From NCBI RefSeq assembly GCF_041428715.1, contig NZ_CP155572.1: a stretch of DNA of 64,000 nucleotides. The stretch is one strand, 5' to 3'. Each line of letters begins with the position of its first letter. The first letter of the stretch is position 1. The position numbers were made by a program, and so were the translations under genes. Of the stretch, positions 51,124 through 59,282 are shown piece by piece. This DNA comes from Sporomusa malonica (GTDB lineage Bacteria; Bacillota; Negativicutes; Sporomusales; Sporomusaceae). The notes under the pieces are model-generated. The model did no database searches and had not been told where the DNA came from. It saw only the letters and a program-made list of their open reading frames with translations.

Positions 51124-52311
51124 TTACATTTTAACCAGTCTCCCATAAATGCCGCCGCCGCCGGCAGCAATAGTGGCTGTCCCAGCCCGAGCGCTAATAA
51201 TAAAATCTGCTATTTTACTGCCACCGACTCTGACTAATTCGGCATGGCTGGTATAATGCACAATATTCATTTCTGTCTTAAACTCGGCTAGCAGTTTATT
51301 TATACTTATTTTCCCAAGACCAGGTATGAACTCTAGCGGTATCTGATAGAAATAGCATGGTCGATGAGGCGGATGATGAGGTTCTGGGTAATCAGCAATC
51401 TGGTTAATCCGGTCAAACACCCCTTTAACCAAGCTATTGCCAGCACACTCTGGGCATTGGTGATCGGTAAAACCACCAGTATCAATATAGCCACAACCGG
51501 TACAAAAAGTACGATGATATTTCCCCAGACGCGGATCAAGACCATAGTTACCTTTAATTCTCCGGCCCTCTGTGCGGGCCAAAGCCCAGGACAGCTCTTG
51601 AAAAGACAATCCGGACATAGCAAGAACATTGTATTCACGAGCTATTTTATCTAAAGAATGAGCATCCGAATTAGTTATAAACGTATACCCAGACAACTCG
51701 CTAATTCTGTCCGCCATATCGCTATCAGCACTTAGCCCCAACTCAATAGCGGCCAGCTTATTCATCTCCTGATCAGACAGAATATGTGCCAGCCGGTCAC
51801 AGCATACCCCATATAAGCTTTTATGGGGTGTAAAGACATGAGCCGGTACAATGAGCGAGTTAAAACTACTGGCGATATTGATAAGCTGCTTTAGTGGCAT
51901 ATGAGCATTCTGCGAACTAAGACTGATATTACGGATGAACTGGCTCATATAGGACGAAAAAGCCGACATTGTCTGAATATCAGGAACAAATATCAGCGTA
52001 TGTGCTAAGCCACCACCTGGTTCCCTTGTTTCAATTTCAGCGCCAAGTACAAGCAATGTACTATCTTTATAGAGATAACCACCGCCACTAACAGAAACAA
52101 GTAACCCTTCATCAGTCAGCCGCTTTATATCTGCAAGTACAAGCGGGGATAACGCGTCCACAATGCCGACGATATCCATCCCCTTGCGTTCAGCTGCTTC
52201 CTGTAAAATCCCGCGTACTGTTAACCGGCGGGACGTAGGAATCTTGACCCATTTACCGCTTTCATTCATCCCAACATGAATGTGCAGGTCGGCAAAATAT
52301 TGATTAAGCAT
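51124..52311 (-). CDS. Endonuclease Q-like PHP-family protein
   Basis: A 395-residue protein with an N-terminal PHP metal-binding domain (DLHIHVG, residues 8-14; IVDALSP; FITNSDAHSLDK) and a zinc-finger-like CTGCGY...CPECAG region at about residues 270-290, followed by a helix-hairpin-helix-like segment (FIPGLGKISINKLL). This architecture matches endonuclease Q, which cuts DNA next to deaminated bases. In Bacillus the homologue is yqxK near nudF. The start is at ATG 52309-52311; ribosome site weak, overlapping the NUDIX gene end by -5 bp. Confidence 0.87.
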   Translation of the reverse strand: MLNQYFADLHIHVGMNESGKWVKIPTSRRLTVRGILQEAAERKGMDIVGIVDALSPLVLADIKRLTDEGLLVSVSGGGYLYKDSTLLVLGAEIETREPGGGLAHTLIFVPDIQTMSAFSSYMSQFIRNISLSSQNAHMPLKQLINIASSFNSLIVPAHVFTPHKSLYGVCCDRLAHILSDQEMNKLAAIELGLSADSDMADRISELSGYTFITNSDAHSLDKIAREYNVLAMSGLSFQELSWALARTEGRRIKGNYGLDPRLGKYHRTFCTGCGYIDTGGFTDHQCPECAGNSLVKGVFDRINQIADYPEPHHPPHRPCYFYQIPLEFIPGLGKISINKLLAEFKTEMNIVHYTSHAELVRVGGSKIADFIISARAGTATIAAGGGGIYGRLVKM

Positions 52312-52315
52312 GCAG

Positions 52316-52855
52316 TTATATCCCCGCCAGATACAATGCAACTAAACTCTTAGCGTCACAGATTTCGCCACTAATAATCATTTCTCGAATTTGTTCCGAA
52401 GTATAGGTTTCGGTATTGATAAACTCGTCTTCATCAGGCTGTTTATCAGATTCGACTAAACCTTCAGCTAAATATACATGGATCACCTCGTTGGAAAAAC
52501 CGGGTGTTGTATACATTGCTGTCAACTTGCGAAGATTGTTGGCAACAAAACCAGTTTCCTCTGCCAGTTCCCTGAGTGCGCAAGCTTCTGGTCTTTCACC
52601 TGGGTCAAGTTTGCCAGCAGGAACCTCAAGCATTACCTGTTGTACCGGATGACGAAACTGCCGAACTAGAATAACCCTGCCATCGTTAGTTATTGGTACA
52701 ATGGCAACTGCTCCTGGATGTTCTACCACTTCCCGCGTTCCGGTTTTTCCATTAGGAAGCATAACTTCATCCCGTCTTAGATTTATAATTTTCCCCTCAA
52801 AGAGGCGGGTCGAATTTATCAGTGTTTCATGAAAATCTGTTTTAGTATGCGGCAT
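52316..52855 (-). CDS. ADP-ribose pyrophosphatase-type NUDIX hydrolase
   Basis: 179 residues. The NUDIX box GERPEACALRELAEETGF is at about residues 88-105; the following aromatic-acidic PGFSNEVIHVYLAEGL fits the ADP-ribose pyrophosphatase group (NudF). It hydrolyses nucleoside diphosphate sugars, likely ADP-ribose. ATG at 52853-52855 with GGAGG upstream. In Bacillus nudF lies next to the EndoQ-like gene, as here. Confidence 0.93.
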   Translation of the reverse strand: MPHTKTDFHETLINSTRLFEGKIINLRRDEVMLPNGKTGTREVVEHPGAVAIVPITNDGRVILVRQFRHPVQQVMLEVPAGKLDPGERPEACALRELAEETGFVANNLRKLTAMYTTPGFSNEVIHVYLAEGLVESDKQPDEDEFINTETYTSEQIREMIISGEICDAKSLVALYLAGI

Positions 52856-52927
52856 ACTGACCTCCAACTTTTATGGTATATAACACCAGTAACGATCATA
52901 TATTACCTCCATAGGGAGGGATGTCCA

Positions 52928-53053
52928 ATGAAAATGGTTGCCAAAAACGGCTTATATTTTAGCGGAAAAATTAAAGATTTACTGAAAGAATTACGCAATC
53001 TAAGCAAAGAGTATATTAATTTGCGGGATGTTGTTAACAAAACTATGCATTAA
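52928..53053 (+). CDS. 41-residue small protein, function unknown
   Basis: A plus-strand small gene with ribosome site ATAGGGAGGGATG four to eight bases before ATG 52928. The product MKMVAKNGLYFSGKIKDLLK... is basic and predicted to be helical after a short beta-hairpin-like GLYFSGK start. It is divergent from the NUDIX gene and convergent with the ATPase gene. I do not recognise a family; the ribosome site is the main argument for a real gene. Confidence 0.65.
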   Translation: MKMVAKNGLYFSGKIKDLLKELRNLSKEYINLRDVVNKTMH

Positions 53054-53059
53054 TTAATA

Positions 53060-53722
53060 TTAATCCATCCATGGATAATGAGTGTAAGGTTTGAGAATAA
53101 ATAGCGGCACGCTGGCTTGAACAGTTTGTTCAAGCCAATCAGGGACCACAACCCATTTAACAGGTAAGGTCATCGCTTTGGCTGCCTGCTCAACAATAAC
53201 CAATCCTTCTTGTATATGTTCACTAGTTGTCTCAGGGCCAAGATTCGCATTACTGACCAAACCGCTGATTGTGAGCCGTGAAACTTGTTCGATACGGCGC
53301 AGTATATTGATAATACCCTCCGTACTACTGGTAAACGGCCGCTTCGTGTTAACAACCAATAACGCCTGATAGCTGGATTGATCAAAATAACGTTTTAATT
53401 GTCCCAATGCAATGGCTGATTCCCCTCCGCCAACATCCATAACAACCTGAGTATTAGTCTGTGAGAAAATCTCGACTAAATTATGTGGTATAACAGGGAG
53501 ATCTGCATGAGATAAACGGGAATCAGGGGCAACAACCTTAACTCCGTTTTTTTCAAGCAACTCCTTATTTTCCCTGGTGCGAAAATAGGGTTTTATCAAG
53601 TCCATATCAACGATGGCTGTTTGCTGTCCTGCCTGTTGTAGTTTAAGAGCATAATTGACGGCAAGTTCTGTCTTGCCGCTGCCAAATTCCCCTAGAAAAA
53701 TTGTTATTCGATTATCTTCCAT
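53060..53722 (-). CDS. P-loop ATPase (CobQ/MinD-like fold)
   Basis: A 220-residue soluble protein with Walker A GEFGSGKTE (residues 11-19), a switch-like AIVDMDLIKPYF and VVMDVGGGESA. Later VVNTKRPFTSSTEGI and NANLGPETT may contact nucleotide. Family of MinD/CobQ-type ATPases of unknown function, often near fermentation genes. It is 15 bp downstream of buk, so probably co-transcribed with it. Role not known. Confidence 0.82.
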   Translation of the reverse strand: MEDNRITIFLGEFGSGKTELAVNYALKLQQAGQQTAIVDMDLIKPYFRTRENKELLEKNGVKVVAPDSRLSHADLPVIPHNLVEIFSQTNTQVVMDVGGGESAIALGQLKRYFDQSSYQALLVVNTKRPFTSSTEGIINILRRIEQVSRLTISGLVSNANLGPETTSEHIQEGLVIVEQAAKAMTLPVKWVVVPDWLEQTVQASVPLFILKPYTHYPWMD

Positions 53723-53737
53723 ACAATTCCCTACCTG

Positions 53738-54808
53738 CTACTCATATATTTTAGGCTGCTCTTCACCTCGCAAAATCCTTAGAGCGCCTTCCACCAGTGC
53801 TTGCAATTCGTCCTCCCCGGGATAAATCAGTACCTGACTTATAAATGCTACACGATTCTGGATCATATTAGTCAATCTTTTTGAGTGAGCCAATCCGCCA
53901 GTTAAAACAATACCATCAACACTGCCATGTACCACGGTCGCCATTGCACCAATCTCTTTAGCTACCTGATAAGCCATGGCTTCGTAAATAAGTGCTGCGT
54001 GAGCGTCGCCGCCCTCAATACGGCTTTCTATCTCACGCCCGTCGTTGGTACCAAGATGCGCTACCAGACCAGCATTGCCAACCAGTTTCTTTTTAATGTC
54101 ATCAAGAGTGTATTTACCGGAAAAACACATTTTGACCAACTCATGTGTAGGTAATCCACCAGCGCGCTCTGGTGAAAAAGGGCCTGCGTCATTAGGGTTT
54201 GTTACATCAATCATGCGACCGCCACGTTGCACACCAACTGAAATTCCACCACCAAGGTGAACTAGAATAAAGGTGAGGGAATTATAATCTTTTCCTAAAT
54301 CCTTGGCCACCCTATGAGCCACCGCTTTTAAATTGAGGGCGTGAAACAGGCTGCGGCGAGACATCTCGGGCAATCCTGTAATCCTGGCTAACGGTTCGAA
54401 TTCATCTACACTCACTGGATCAACAATAAAAGCGGGTATTCCCGACCGACTGGCGATCCCTCTTGCTAAGAGACCACCAAGGTTTGAGGCATGCTCGGTT
54501 TGTACACCAACTTTTAAATCATCGGCCATAGTGTCATTAACGCTATATGTACCACTATCCATGGGTTTCAGGGGCCCGCCTCGTCCGACAACGGCTGACA
54601 AAGTGCTGACCTTAACATCATGATCCGCCAGCGCTTTTTCAACCAATTGCCGCCGATAATCATATTGGTCATAAATTTTAATAAATGGCTTAATTTCATC
54701 AGTGCTATGGCGTATAACCTGTTCAAACTCTATTCGTTCATTCGTATATACAGCTATTTTGGTCGAGGTTGAACCTGGGTTAATTGCTAATATCTTATAT
54801 TGCTGCAT
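53738..54808 (-). CDS. buk: Butyrate kinase
   Basis: Transfers phosphate from butyryl phosphate to ADP in the final step of butyrate (or branched-chain acyl) fermentation. 356 residues; acetokinase-fold ASKHA with NPGSTSTKIAVY near residues 9-20, VVGRGGPLKPM, LHHALNL-like HALNLKAVAHRV and HLGGGISVG. ATG at 54806-54808 with GGAGG upstream gives the standard length. Substrate could be butyrate, isobutyrate or related acids. It lies next to spo0A but apparently independent, separated by repeat A5 and the spo0A terminator. Confidence 0.95.
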   Translation of the reverse strand: MQQYKILAINPGSTSTKIAVYTNERIEFEQVIRHSTDEIKPFIKIYDQYDYRRQLVEKALADHDVKVSTLSAVVGRGGPLKPMDSGTYSVNDTMADDLKVGVQTEHASNLGGLLARGIASRSGIPAFIVDPVSVDEFEPLARITGLPEMSRRSLFHALNLKAVAHRVAKDLGKDYNSLTFILVHLGGGISVGVQRGGRMIDVTNPNDAGPFSPERAGGLPTHELVKMCFSGKYTLDDIKKKLVGNAGLVAHLGTNDGREIESRIEGGDAHAALIYEAMAYQVAKEIGAMATVVHGSVDGIVLTGGLAHSKRLTNMIQNRVAFISQVLIYPGEDELQALVEGALRILRGEEQPKIYE

Positions 54809-54881
54809 AGTTAGCCTCCATATCCAAATTTTAAATGACAATAGTTATTTTATTCATTGCCGGGAGAAAAAATCCTGCAAT

Positions 54882-54970
54882 AAAGAAAACACGGCTTGCG
54901 CCGAGCCTTGGCGAAAGCGGAAGCCGATGTTGCCCTTATCCAGACGGAAAGTTATACTTTCTAACAGGAC
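54882..54970 (-). repeat. Intergenic repeat family A, copy A5
   Basis: About 89 bp element directly beyond the spo0A terminator. It is the best-preserved copy: minus strand starts GTCCTGTTAGAAAGTATAAC and ends GGCGCAAGCCGTGTTTTC. Its CCTGTTAG end abuts the terminator T-run. Confidence 0.92.
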
Positions 54971-55013
54971 AAAAAAACAAACCCTGCAGACGTGTTTGTC
55001 TAGCAAGGTTTGT
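54970..55013 (-). terminator. Intrinsic terminator after spo0A
   Basis: Outer stem ACAAACCTTGC/GCAGGGTTTGT with one G-U pair, inner stem AGAC/GTCT, then TTTTTTT. It lies eight bases after the spo0A stop codon. Confidence 0.9.
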
Positions 55014-55021
55014 CTCTTTAG

Positions 55022-55810
55022 CTAGCTGGCCCGCATTTCCATGCGTAGTTTGTCAGCAATCATGGCCATAAATTCTGAATTAGTAGGTTTGCCTTTATCA
55101 AGTTTGATCGTGTACCCAAACAACTTATTAATCATTTCAATATTTCCACGGTTCCAAGCGACCTCAATGGCGTGACGGATAGCGCGTTCTACCCGGCTTG
55201 GTGTAGTAGAGTATTTCTCAGCAATCATTGGATAGAGAACTTTGGTTACAGCTCCTAATAATTCAACTTCAGAAATTATCATCATAATTGCGTCACGAAG
55301 ATATTGGTAACCTTTGATATGGGCGGGAATACCAATTTCTCTAATAATATTGGTTACTTCTACGTCCATAGGACGAGCCTTAACTACTTGCATAGTAGCT
55401 GCGGCAACAGGGCGTGTGGTAATTATGGTCCCAGCCAGTTGCCGGATTCTATTGATAAGCACATCCATATTGAAAGGTTTTAACACATAATAATCTGCAC
55501 CTAGTTCTACTACCCGCTGGGTTATGCTCTCTTGCCCAAATGCAGTAAGCATTATAATTTTAGGACGCTTACTATGTGACGCATTAATACGTTCTAATAC
55601 GCCAATGCCATCTAAGTGCGGCATAATGATATCCAAAACTATGACATCCGGCAATTTTTCTTCGAGAATCGATAACATTTGTTCGCCATTAAATGCCACA
55701 CCAACTAACTCAATATCAGGTTCTCGGTTAAGATACTCCTGCAAAATTTCCGAAAACTCTTTGTTGTCGTCAGCGATAGCTACCTTGATTGTCTCTCTTA
55801 CCATTACCAT
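55022..55810 (-). CDS. spo0A: Sporulation master regulator Spo0A
   Basis: Response regulator that starts sporulation. 262 residues. The receiver domain has the acidic pocket IADDN, the phospho-acceptor Asp60 in IVLDIIMP and YYVLKPFN with Lys. The C-terminal Spo0A DNA-binding domain (about 145-262) contains the recognition helix TPSRVERAIRHAIEVAWNRG that is nearly invariant. ATG after GGGAGG. The upstream region carries tandem sigma-A and sigma-H promoters with a Spo0A-box-like site. Next to spoIVB as in Bacillus and Clostridium. Confidence 0.98.
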   Translation of the reverse strand: MVMVRETIKVAIADDNKEFSEILQEYLNREPDIELVGVAFNGEQMLSILEEKLPDVIVLDIIMPHLDGIGVLERINASHSKRPKIIMLTAFGQESITQRVVELGADYYVLKPFNMDVLINRIRQLAGTIITTRPVAAATMQVVKARPMDVEVTNIIREIGIPAHIKGYQYLRDAIMMIISEVELLGAVTKVLYPMIAEKYSTTPSRVERAIRHAIEVAWNRGNIEMINKLFGYTIKLDKGKPTNSEFMAMIADKLRMEMRAS

Positions 55811-55854
55811 CGGAATCCTCCCTGCTAACTTCGTATATCTGTATAATTAAATTT

Positions 55855-55881
55855 ATTCGACAAGCATTCGTCAATTCCTTC
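55855..55881 (-). promoter_or_regulatory. Sigma-H promoter of spo0A with overlapping 0A box
   Basis: On the minus strand GAAGGAATT, 11 bp, GTCGAAT fits the sigma-H consensus at every fixed position. CTTGTCGAA (55856-55864) overlaps the -10 element and differs by one base from the 0A box TTTGTCGAA. Confidence 0.75.
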
Positions 55882-55935
55882 CTTGTTTGGAAAAAAAAAC
55901 CAATTTATTTAAGCAAAATTCTAAATCTTATCTTA

Positions 55936-55964
55936 ATTATATAGACAGTCGTAGATTGTGACAA
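55936..55964 (-). promoter_or_regulatory. Sigma-A promoter of spo0A
   Basis: TTGTCA, exactly 17 bp, TATAAT on the minus strand, about 70 bp upstream of the sigma-H promoter. This is the Pv-Ps arrangement known from Bacillus spo0A. Confidence 0.75.
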
Positions 55965-55997
55965 GTAGTTTTACGCTATTTCTGAATGCCGAATAAG

Positions 55998-57371
55998 TTA
56001 AAAAATATATAATGCATAAAAACTGCCAGAAAACGTAAATAGTTTTCTGGCAGTTTGCCGCCCTTTTTTTGGAATGATACCACTTTCCATTAGCATCCAA
56101 TCTACAAAGCAACCGTAGCCGCTTGTTGGATCATGCACAAATACATGTGTAACGGCACCGACGATTTTACCGTTTTGAATTATAGGACTTCCACTCATTC
56201 CCTGCACTATGCCGCCGGTTTTTTCTATTAGTTTTGGATCAGTTACTTTGATTACTAATCCTTTGCTTTCGGGTGCCTCTTGCAGATTGATTTTTTGGAT
56301 TTCAATAGTGAATTGTTCAATTGTTTGCCCGTCAACTACTGTCAGCATTTCGGCAGGTCCCACTTGGATTTGGCTCATGGAGGCTATTGGAATTGCCTGA
56401 GGATATCTCTCATTTAGTAGTTTGGAATTAAGCTCACCGTAAATTCCGAATGGGGTATTCTTACTGATATTGCCTAACAGTTGATCTTCTTCGATAAAAA
56501 CACCGATTTTCTCCCCGGGATGGCCTCTTTTTCCTTGTTGAATCCCAGATACTGTCGCTAGGACAATTTTGCCTTGCTCACAATCTATGGGCTGATTAGT
56601 GTCACTATCAGTAATAATATGACCGAGAGCTCCATATATTTTTGATTCCGGCTCATAAAAAGATAGTGTCCCTACTCCGGCCGCACTATCACGTACAAAA
56701 AGGCCTATACGATAGCGTTTGGTATCATGGCACAGTGCTGGCGATACACTTACATGCTGTTGTCCTTCTGTTCGCTTGAGCAAAATGTCGACACTACGTT
56801 TACTCTTGCCGCTTTCATCGATAATTTCGGCTACTTGGGTATCACTTTGAACAGGAATGCCATTAATACTAATAATAACATCCCCTATTGCTATTCCTGC
56901 ATCTTTTGCAGGAGTCACGTACTGGCCCTGCATATTTAGTACTGGTGAATTACCGACAACAATAACACCTTGAGATCTGAGCACTACGCCAATGGAGTGG
57001 CCTCCTGGAATCAGTTTAATAGGCGGTAGTACATCTACCTGAACAGTGCGGAAGGGTATTATTCCGAATAACTTAAATTCTACAGTGGATTGACCGAGCT
57101 TGACAGGTTCAAGTGATACTGGGCGCGACAACGCAATGATCGGTAAAGACTCATAAGTCTGTACACGAATGCTGACGTCGTCTTGCCTGACATTTACGGT
57201 AAGCGGCAAATTGACGTCAAACAGAGCCGTCTCACCTTCAATAATCCGGATATGCATGGGAAGACCGTAAATACTTCGGAATTGGGGAGAAAGACAAAAT
57301 GCAAAGATGGCGCTGATAATCAACATTGCCCAAATCAGCCTGCTGCTCAGTAGCCGATTAAATCTTGTCAT
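55998..57371 (-). CDS. spoIVB: SpoIVB serine peptidase (signal of intercompartmental sigma-K checkpoint)
   Basis: SpoIVB is secreted from the forespore into the intermembrane space and activates pro-sigma-K processing. 457 residues: N-terminal signal-anchor (LIWAMLIISAIFAFCLS), PDZ domain about 125-210 (VVGNSPVLNMQGQYVTPAKDAGI), and the S55 peptidase domain with the catalytic Ser in GMSGSPIIQNGKIVG and His likely in GALGHIIT. Start uncertain: ATG 57369-57371 or ATG 57381-57383. The last about 20 codons run through a terminator hairpin and end in a stop codon beyond it. Confidence 0.94.
   Translation of the reverse strand: MTRFNRLLSSRLIWAMLIISAIFAFCLSPQFRSIYGLPMHIRIIEGETALFDVNLPLTVNVRQDDVSIRVQTYESLPIIALSRPVSLEPVKLGQSTVEFKLFGIIPFRTVQVDVLPPIKLIPGGHSIGVVLRSQGVIVVGNSPVLNMQGQYVTPAKDAGIAIGDVIISINGIPVQSDTQVAEIIDESGKSKRSVDILLKRTEGQQHVSVSPALCHDTKRYRIGLFVRDSAAGVGTLSFYEPESKIYGALGHIITDSDTNQPIDCEQGKIVLATVSGIQQGKRGHPGEKIGVFIEEDQLLGNISKNTPFGIYGELNSKLLNERYPQAIPIASMSQIQVGPAEMLTVVDGQTIEQFTIEIQKINLQEAPESKGLVIKVTDPKLIEKTGGIVQGMSGSPIIQNGKIVGAVTHVFVHDPTSGYGCFVDWMLMESGIIPKKGRQTARKLFTFSGSFYALYIF
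56012..56056 (-). terminator. Intrinsic terminator inside the 3' end of spoIVB
   Basis: A perfect 15 bp stem AAACTGCCAGAAAAC/GTTTTCTGGCAGTTT with seven-base loop, followed by TTTTTATG. It lies within the reading frame; the stop codon TAA (55998-56000) is 18 bases beyond the U-run. Confidence 0.85.
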
Positions 57372-57548
57372 GTTTTCTTCCATCACTCCCTATTACATTC
57401 TTCCCAAAATTGCCACTCCGCCTTTCATCTAAATTAATTATTGCTTTCAACCGGCTGCAAACTTAGAATTTCCCGAATTCAATGGGGATTATTCCGGAAT
57501 TATTAGCATGTATTGCCTTGGAAGCTGAATTTTCACCGTTTTCTTGAT

Positions 57549-57576
57549 AAAAATAGCGCAAGCTCACGCTTACGCT
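57549..57576 (-). terminator. Intrinsic terminator after recN
   Basis: Stem AGCGTAAGC/GCTTGCGCT with a GTGA tetraloop and one G-U pair, followed by ATTTTTATC on the minus strand. It starts inside the last codons of recN. Confidence 0.85.
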
Positions 57577-59279
57577 TTATATTTCCAATTTGCTTTTTTT
57601 AGCTTAGACATTTCGAGCATCTGAGCTGCATTATCAATGGAAAGTTGTGTGATATCGCCAGATGCCATTCTAGCTAATTCGTTTAATTGGGCGTCAGAAT
57701 TCAGTCTGGCTACCTGTGTATTTGTTCGTTCATCTTCAACTATTTTCTCAATATAAATATGGCAATCGGCCATGGACGCAATTTGCGGCAGATGAGTAAT
57801 GCATAGTACCTGCTTGTCAAACGCAGCAATTCTGGCAATTTTCTCAGCTACCCTTTGCGCAGTTTGTCCGCCAATCCCAGCATCCACTTCGTCAAATACC
57901 ATGGTTGCTGTTTCTTCACGCTCTGAACACACCGTTTTTATCGCTAAGGCGATGCGTGATAACTCGCCACCTGATGCAATTTTATGTAATAGCCTAGGTT
58001 CTTCTCCTGGATTTGCTGAAAATAAAAAAACAACATCATTAGCGCCGTTCAAAGTATATTGTTCATTGCGTTTAACATCTACCGTAAACTGCGCTTTGGG
58101 CATTCCCAAATCAGCCAAATGGACTGATATTTGCTGTCCCATTTCCTGGGAGGCCAGACGCCTTAGGCTGTCAAGTTCGGCGGCCAGTTGCTCTACTTTG
58201 AGCTTATATTCGAGCTCCTGCTGCTCAAGCTTGCTTAAACGCTCATCATAATGCGTAATTGCAGCAAGCTCTGCTGCAGCACGTTCATAATAGGCTAGTA
58301 TCTCTTCCTCTGTTGCCCCATATTTTTTCTTAAGTTTGTGGATTACATCAAGCCGGTCTTCCAGTTTAGCCAATTTAGCAGGGTTAAAATCTATATTATC
58401 GCGGTAATCCCTAAGCTCACCCATGGTTTCCTCTAATTGATAGAGTGATTCAGTCACAACAGTTAACTGCTGTTCAATCTTCTGGTCATAGCGAGCCACC
58501 AGTTCGAGATCGTTTTTAATATCAGCAAGACAGGATACTATACCGCTAAAACCCTTATTTCCCTGACTTAAGAGTGAATACGAACGGGATACTGCGTTGA
58601 TAATTTTTTCCGCATTGGCCAAAACCTTGACCTGGCTCTCCAATTTTTCCTCTTCCCCAGGCGTTAGACTTGCAGCGATAATCTCCTGCGTTTGCCAGGT
58701 AAGCATCTCTTCTCGCTGCACACGTTCCCGCGAGTCTTGAGCAAGCGAGGCCAACTCATTTTTAGCTCCTAGCCAGACCTTATATGCACGGCGATATTGA
58801 TCCAGTTTAGGCTTGATGCCGTCCGCAAAAGCGTCAGTAAGCATCAGATGCACCTCAGGTTTTAATAATGCTTGATTCTCATGCTGACCATGCATATCAA
58901 CAAGCATTTCACCCAGCTTCCGCAAAGCGGCCAGCGTTACCTGGCAACCATTGATATGAATAGCATTCCTGCCATGCCTGGTCAAGCGACGGGCAATAAT
59001 TAAGGTGCCGTCATCTTCAATCGCAATCCCCTGTTCGTCCAAAAGGCTCAGAATAGAACTCACACCTGTTATGTCAAAAACTGCCTCTACACGGAAATAA
59101 TCAGCCCCTGAACGGATAGAATCCCCAGAGGCTCTTCCACCAATAATCGCTGACAAGGCATCAATCAAAATAGATTTGCCTGCCCCTGTTTCTCCGGTCA
59201 GGATATTAAGGCCAGGTACAAACTCCACATGAGCGCTGTCAATAAGCGCAAAATTGATGACAGTGAGTGATTTTAACAT
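57570..59279 (-). CDS. recN: DNA repair protein RecN
   Basis: SMC-like ATPase in double-strand break repair. 569 residues: Walker A GETGAGKSILIDAL (residues 29-42), a central coiled-coil region of about 300 residues, and Walker B/signature ASGGELSRIALAIK...MVFDEVDAGIGG near 440-480. ATG after GGGAGAGG. It is last in the dxs-tlyA-nadK-mnmM-argR-recN operon; in Bacillus recN has the same neighbours. Confidence 0.97.
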   Translation of the reverse strand: MLKSLTVINFALIDSAHVEFVPGLNILTGETGAGKSILIDALSAIIGGRASGDSIRSGADYFRVEAVFDITGVSSILSLLDEQGIAIEDDGTLIIARRLTRHGRNAIHINGCQVTLAALRKLGEMLVDMHGQHENQALLKPEVHLMLTDAFADGIKPKLDQYRRAYKVWLGAKNELASLAQDSRERVQREEMLTWQTQEIIAASLTPGEEEKLESQVKVLANAEKIINAVSRSYSLLSQGNKGFSGIVSCLADIKNDLELVARYDQKIEQQLTVVTESLYQLEETMGELRDYRDNIDFNPAKLAKLEDRLDVIHKLKKKYGATEEEILAYYERAAAELAAITHYDERLSKLEQQELEYKLKVEQLAAELDSLRRLASQEMGQQISVHLADLGMPKAQFTVDVKRNEQYTLNGANDVVFLFSANPGEEPRLLHKIASGGELSRIALAIKTVCSEREETATMVFDEVDAGIGGQTAQRVAEKIARIAAFDKQVLCITHLPQIASMADCHIYIEKIVEDERTNTQVARLNSDAQLNELARMASGDITQLSIDNAAQMLEMSKLKKANWKYKA

Positions 59280-59282
59280 TTC

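Noticed and set aside
30510..55013. Repeats A and B as CRISPR or as known riboswitches
   Set aside because: The copies are scattered singly, not in an array with spacers. Comparison by memory with c-di-GMP, cobalamin, T-box and S-box consensus gave no match.
54835..55071. Plus-strand frames through repeat A5 (and likewise at 30554 and 43224) with a repeated protein motif TRLAPSLGESGSRCCP
   Set aside because: The motif comes from translating the repeat itself in several locations. There is no ribosome site, and the frames end in unrelated sequence, so they are not genes.
57387..57548. Sigma-G promoter for spoIVB
   Set aside because: A CATGCTA sequence could be a -10 element, but I could not find a matching -35 sequence at the right distance.
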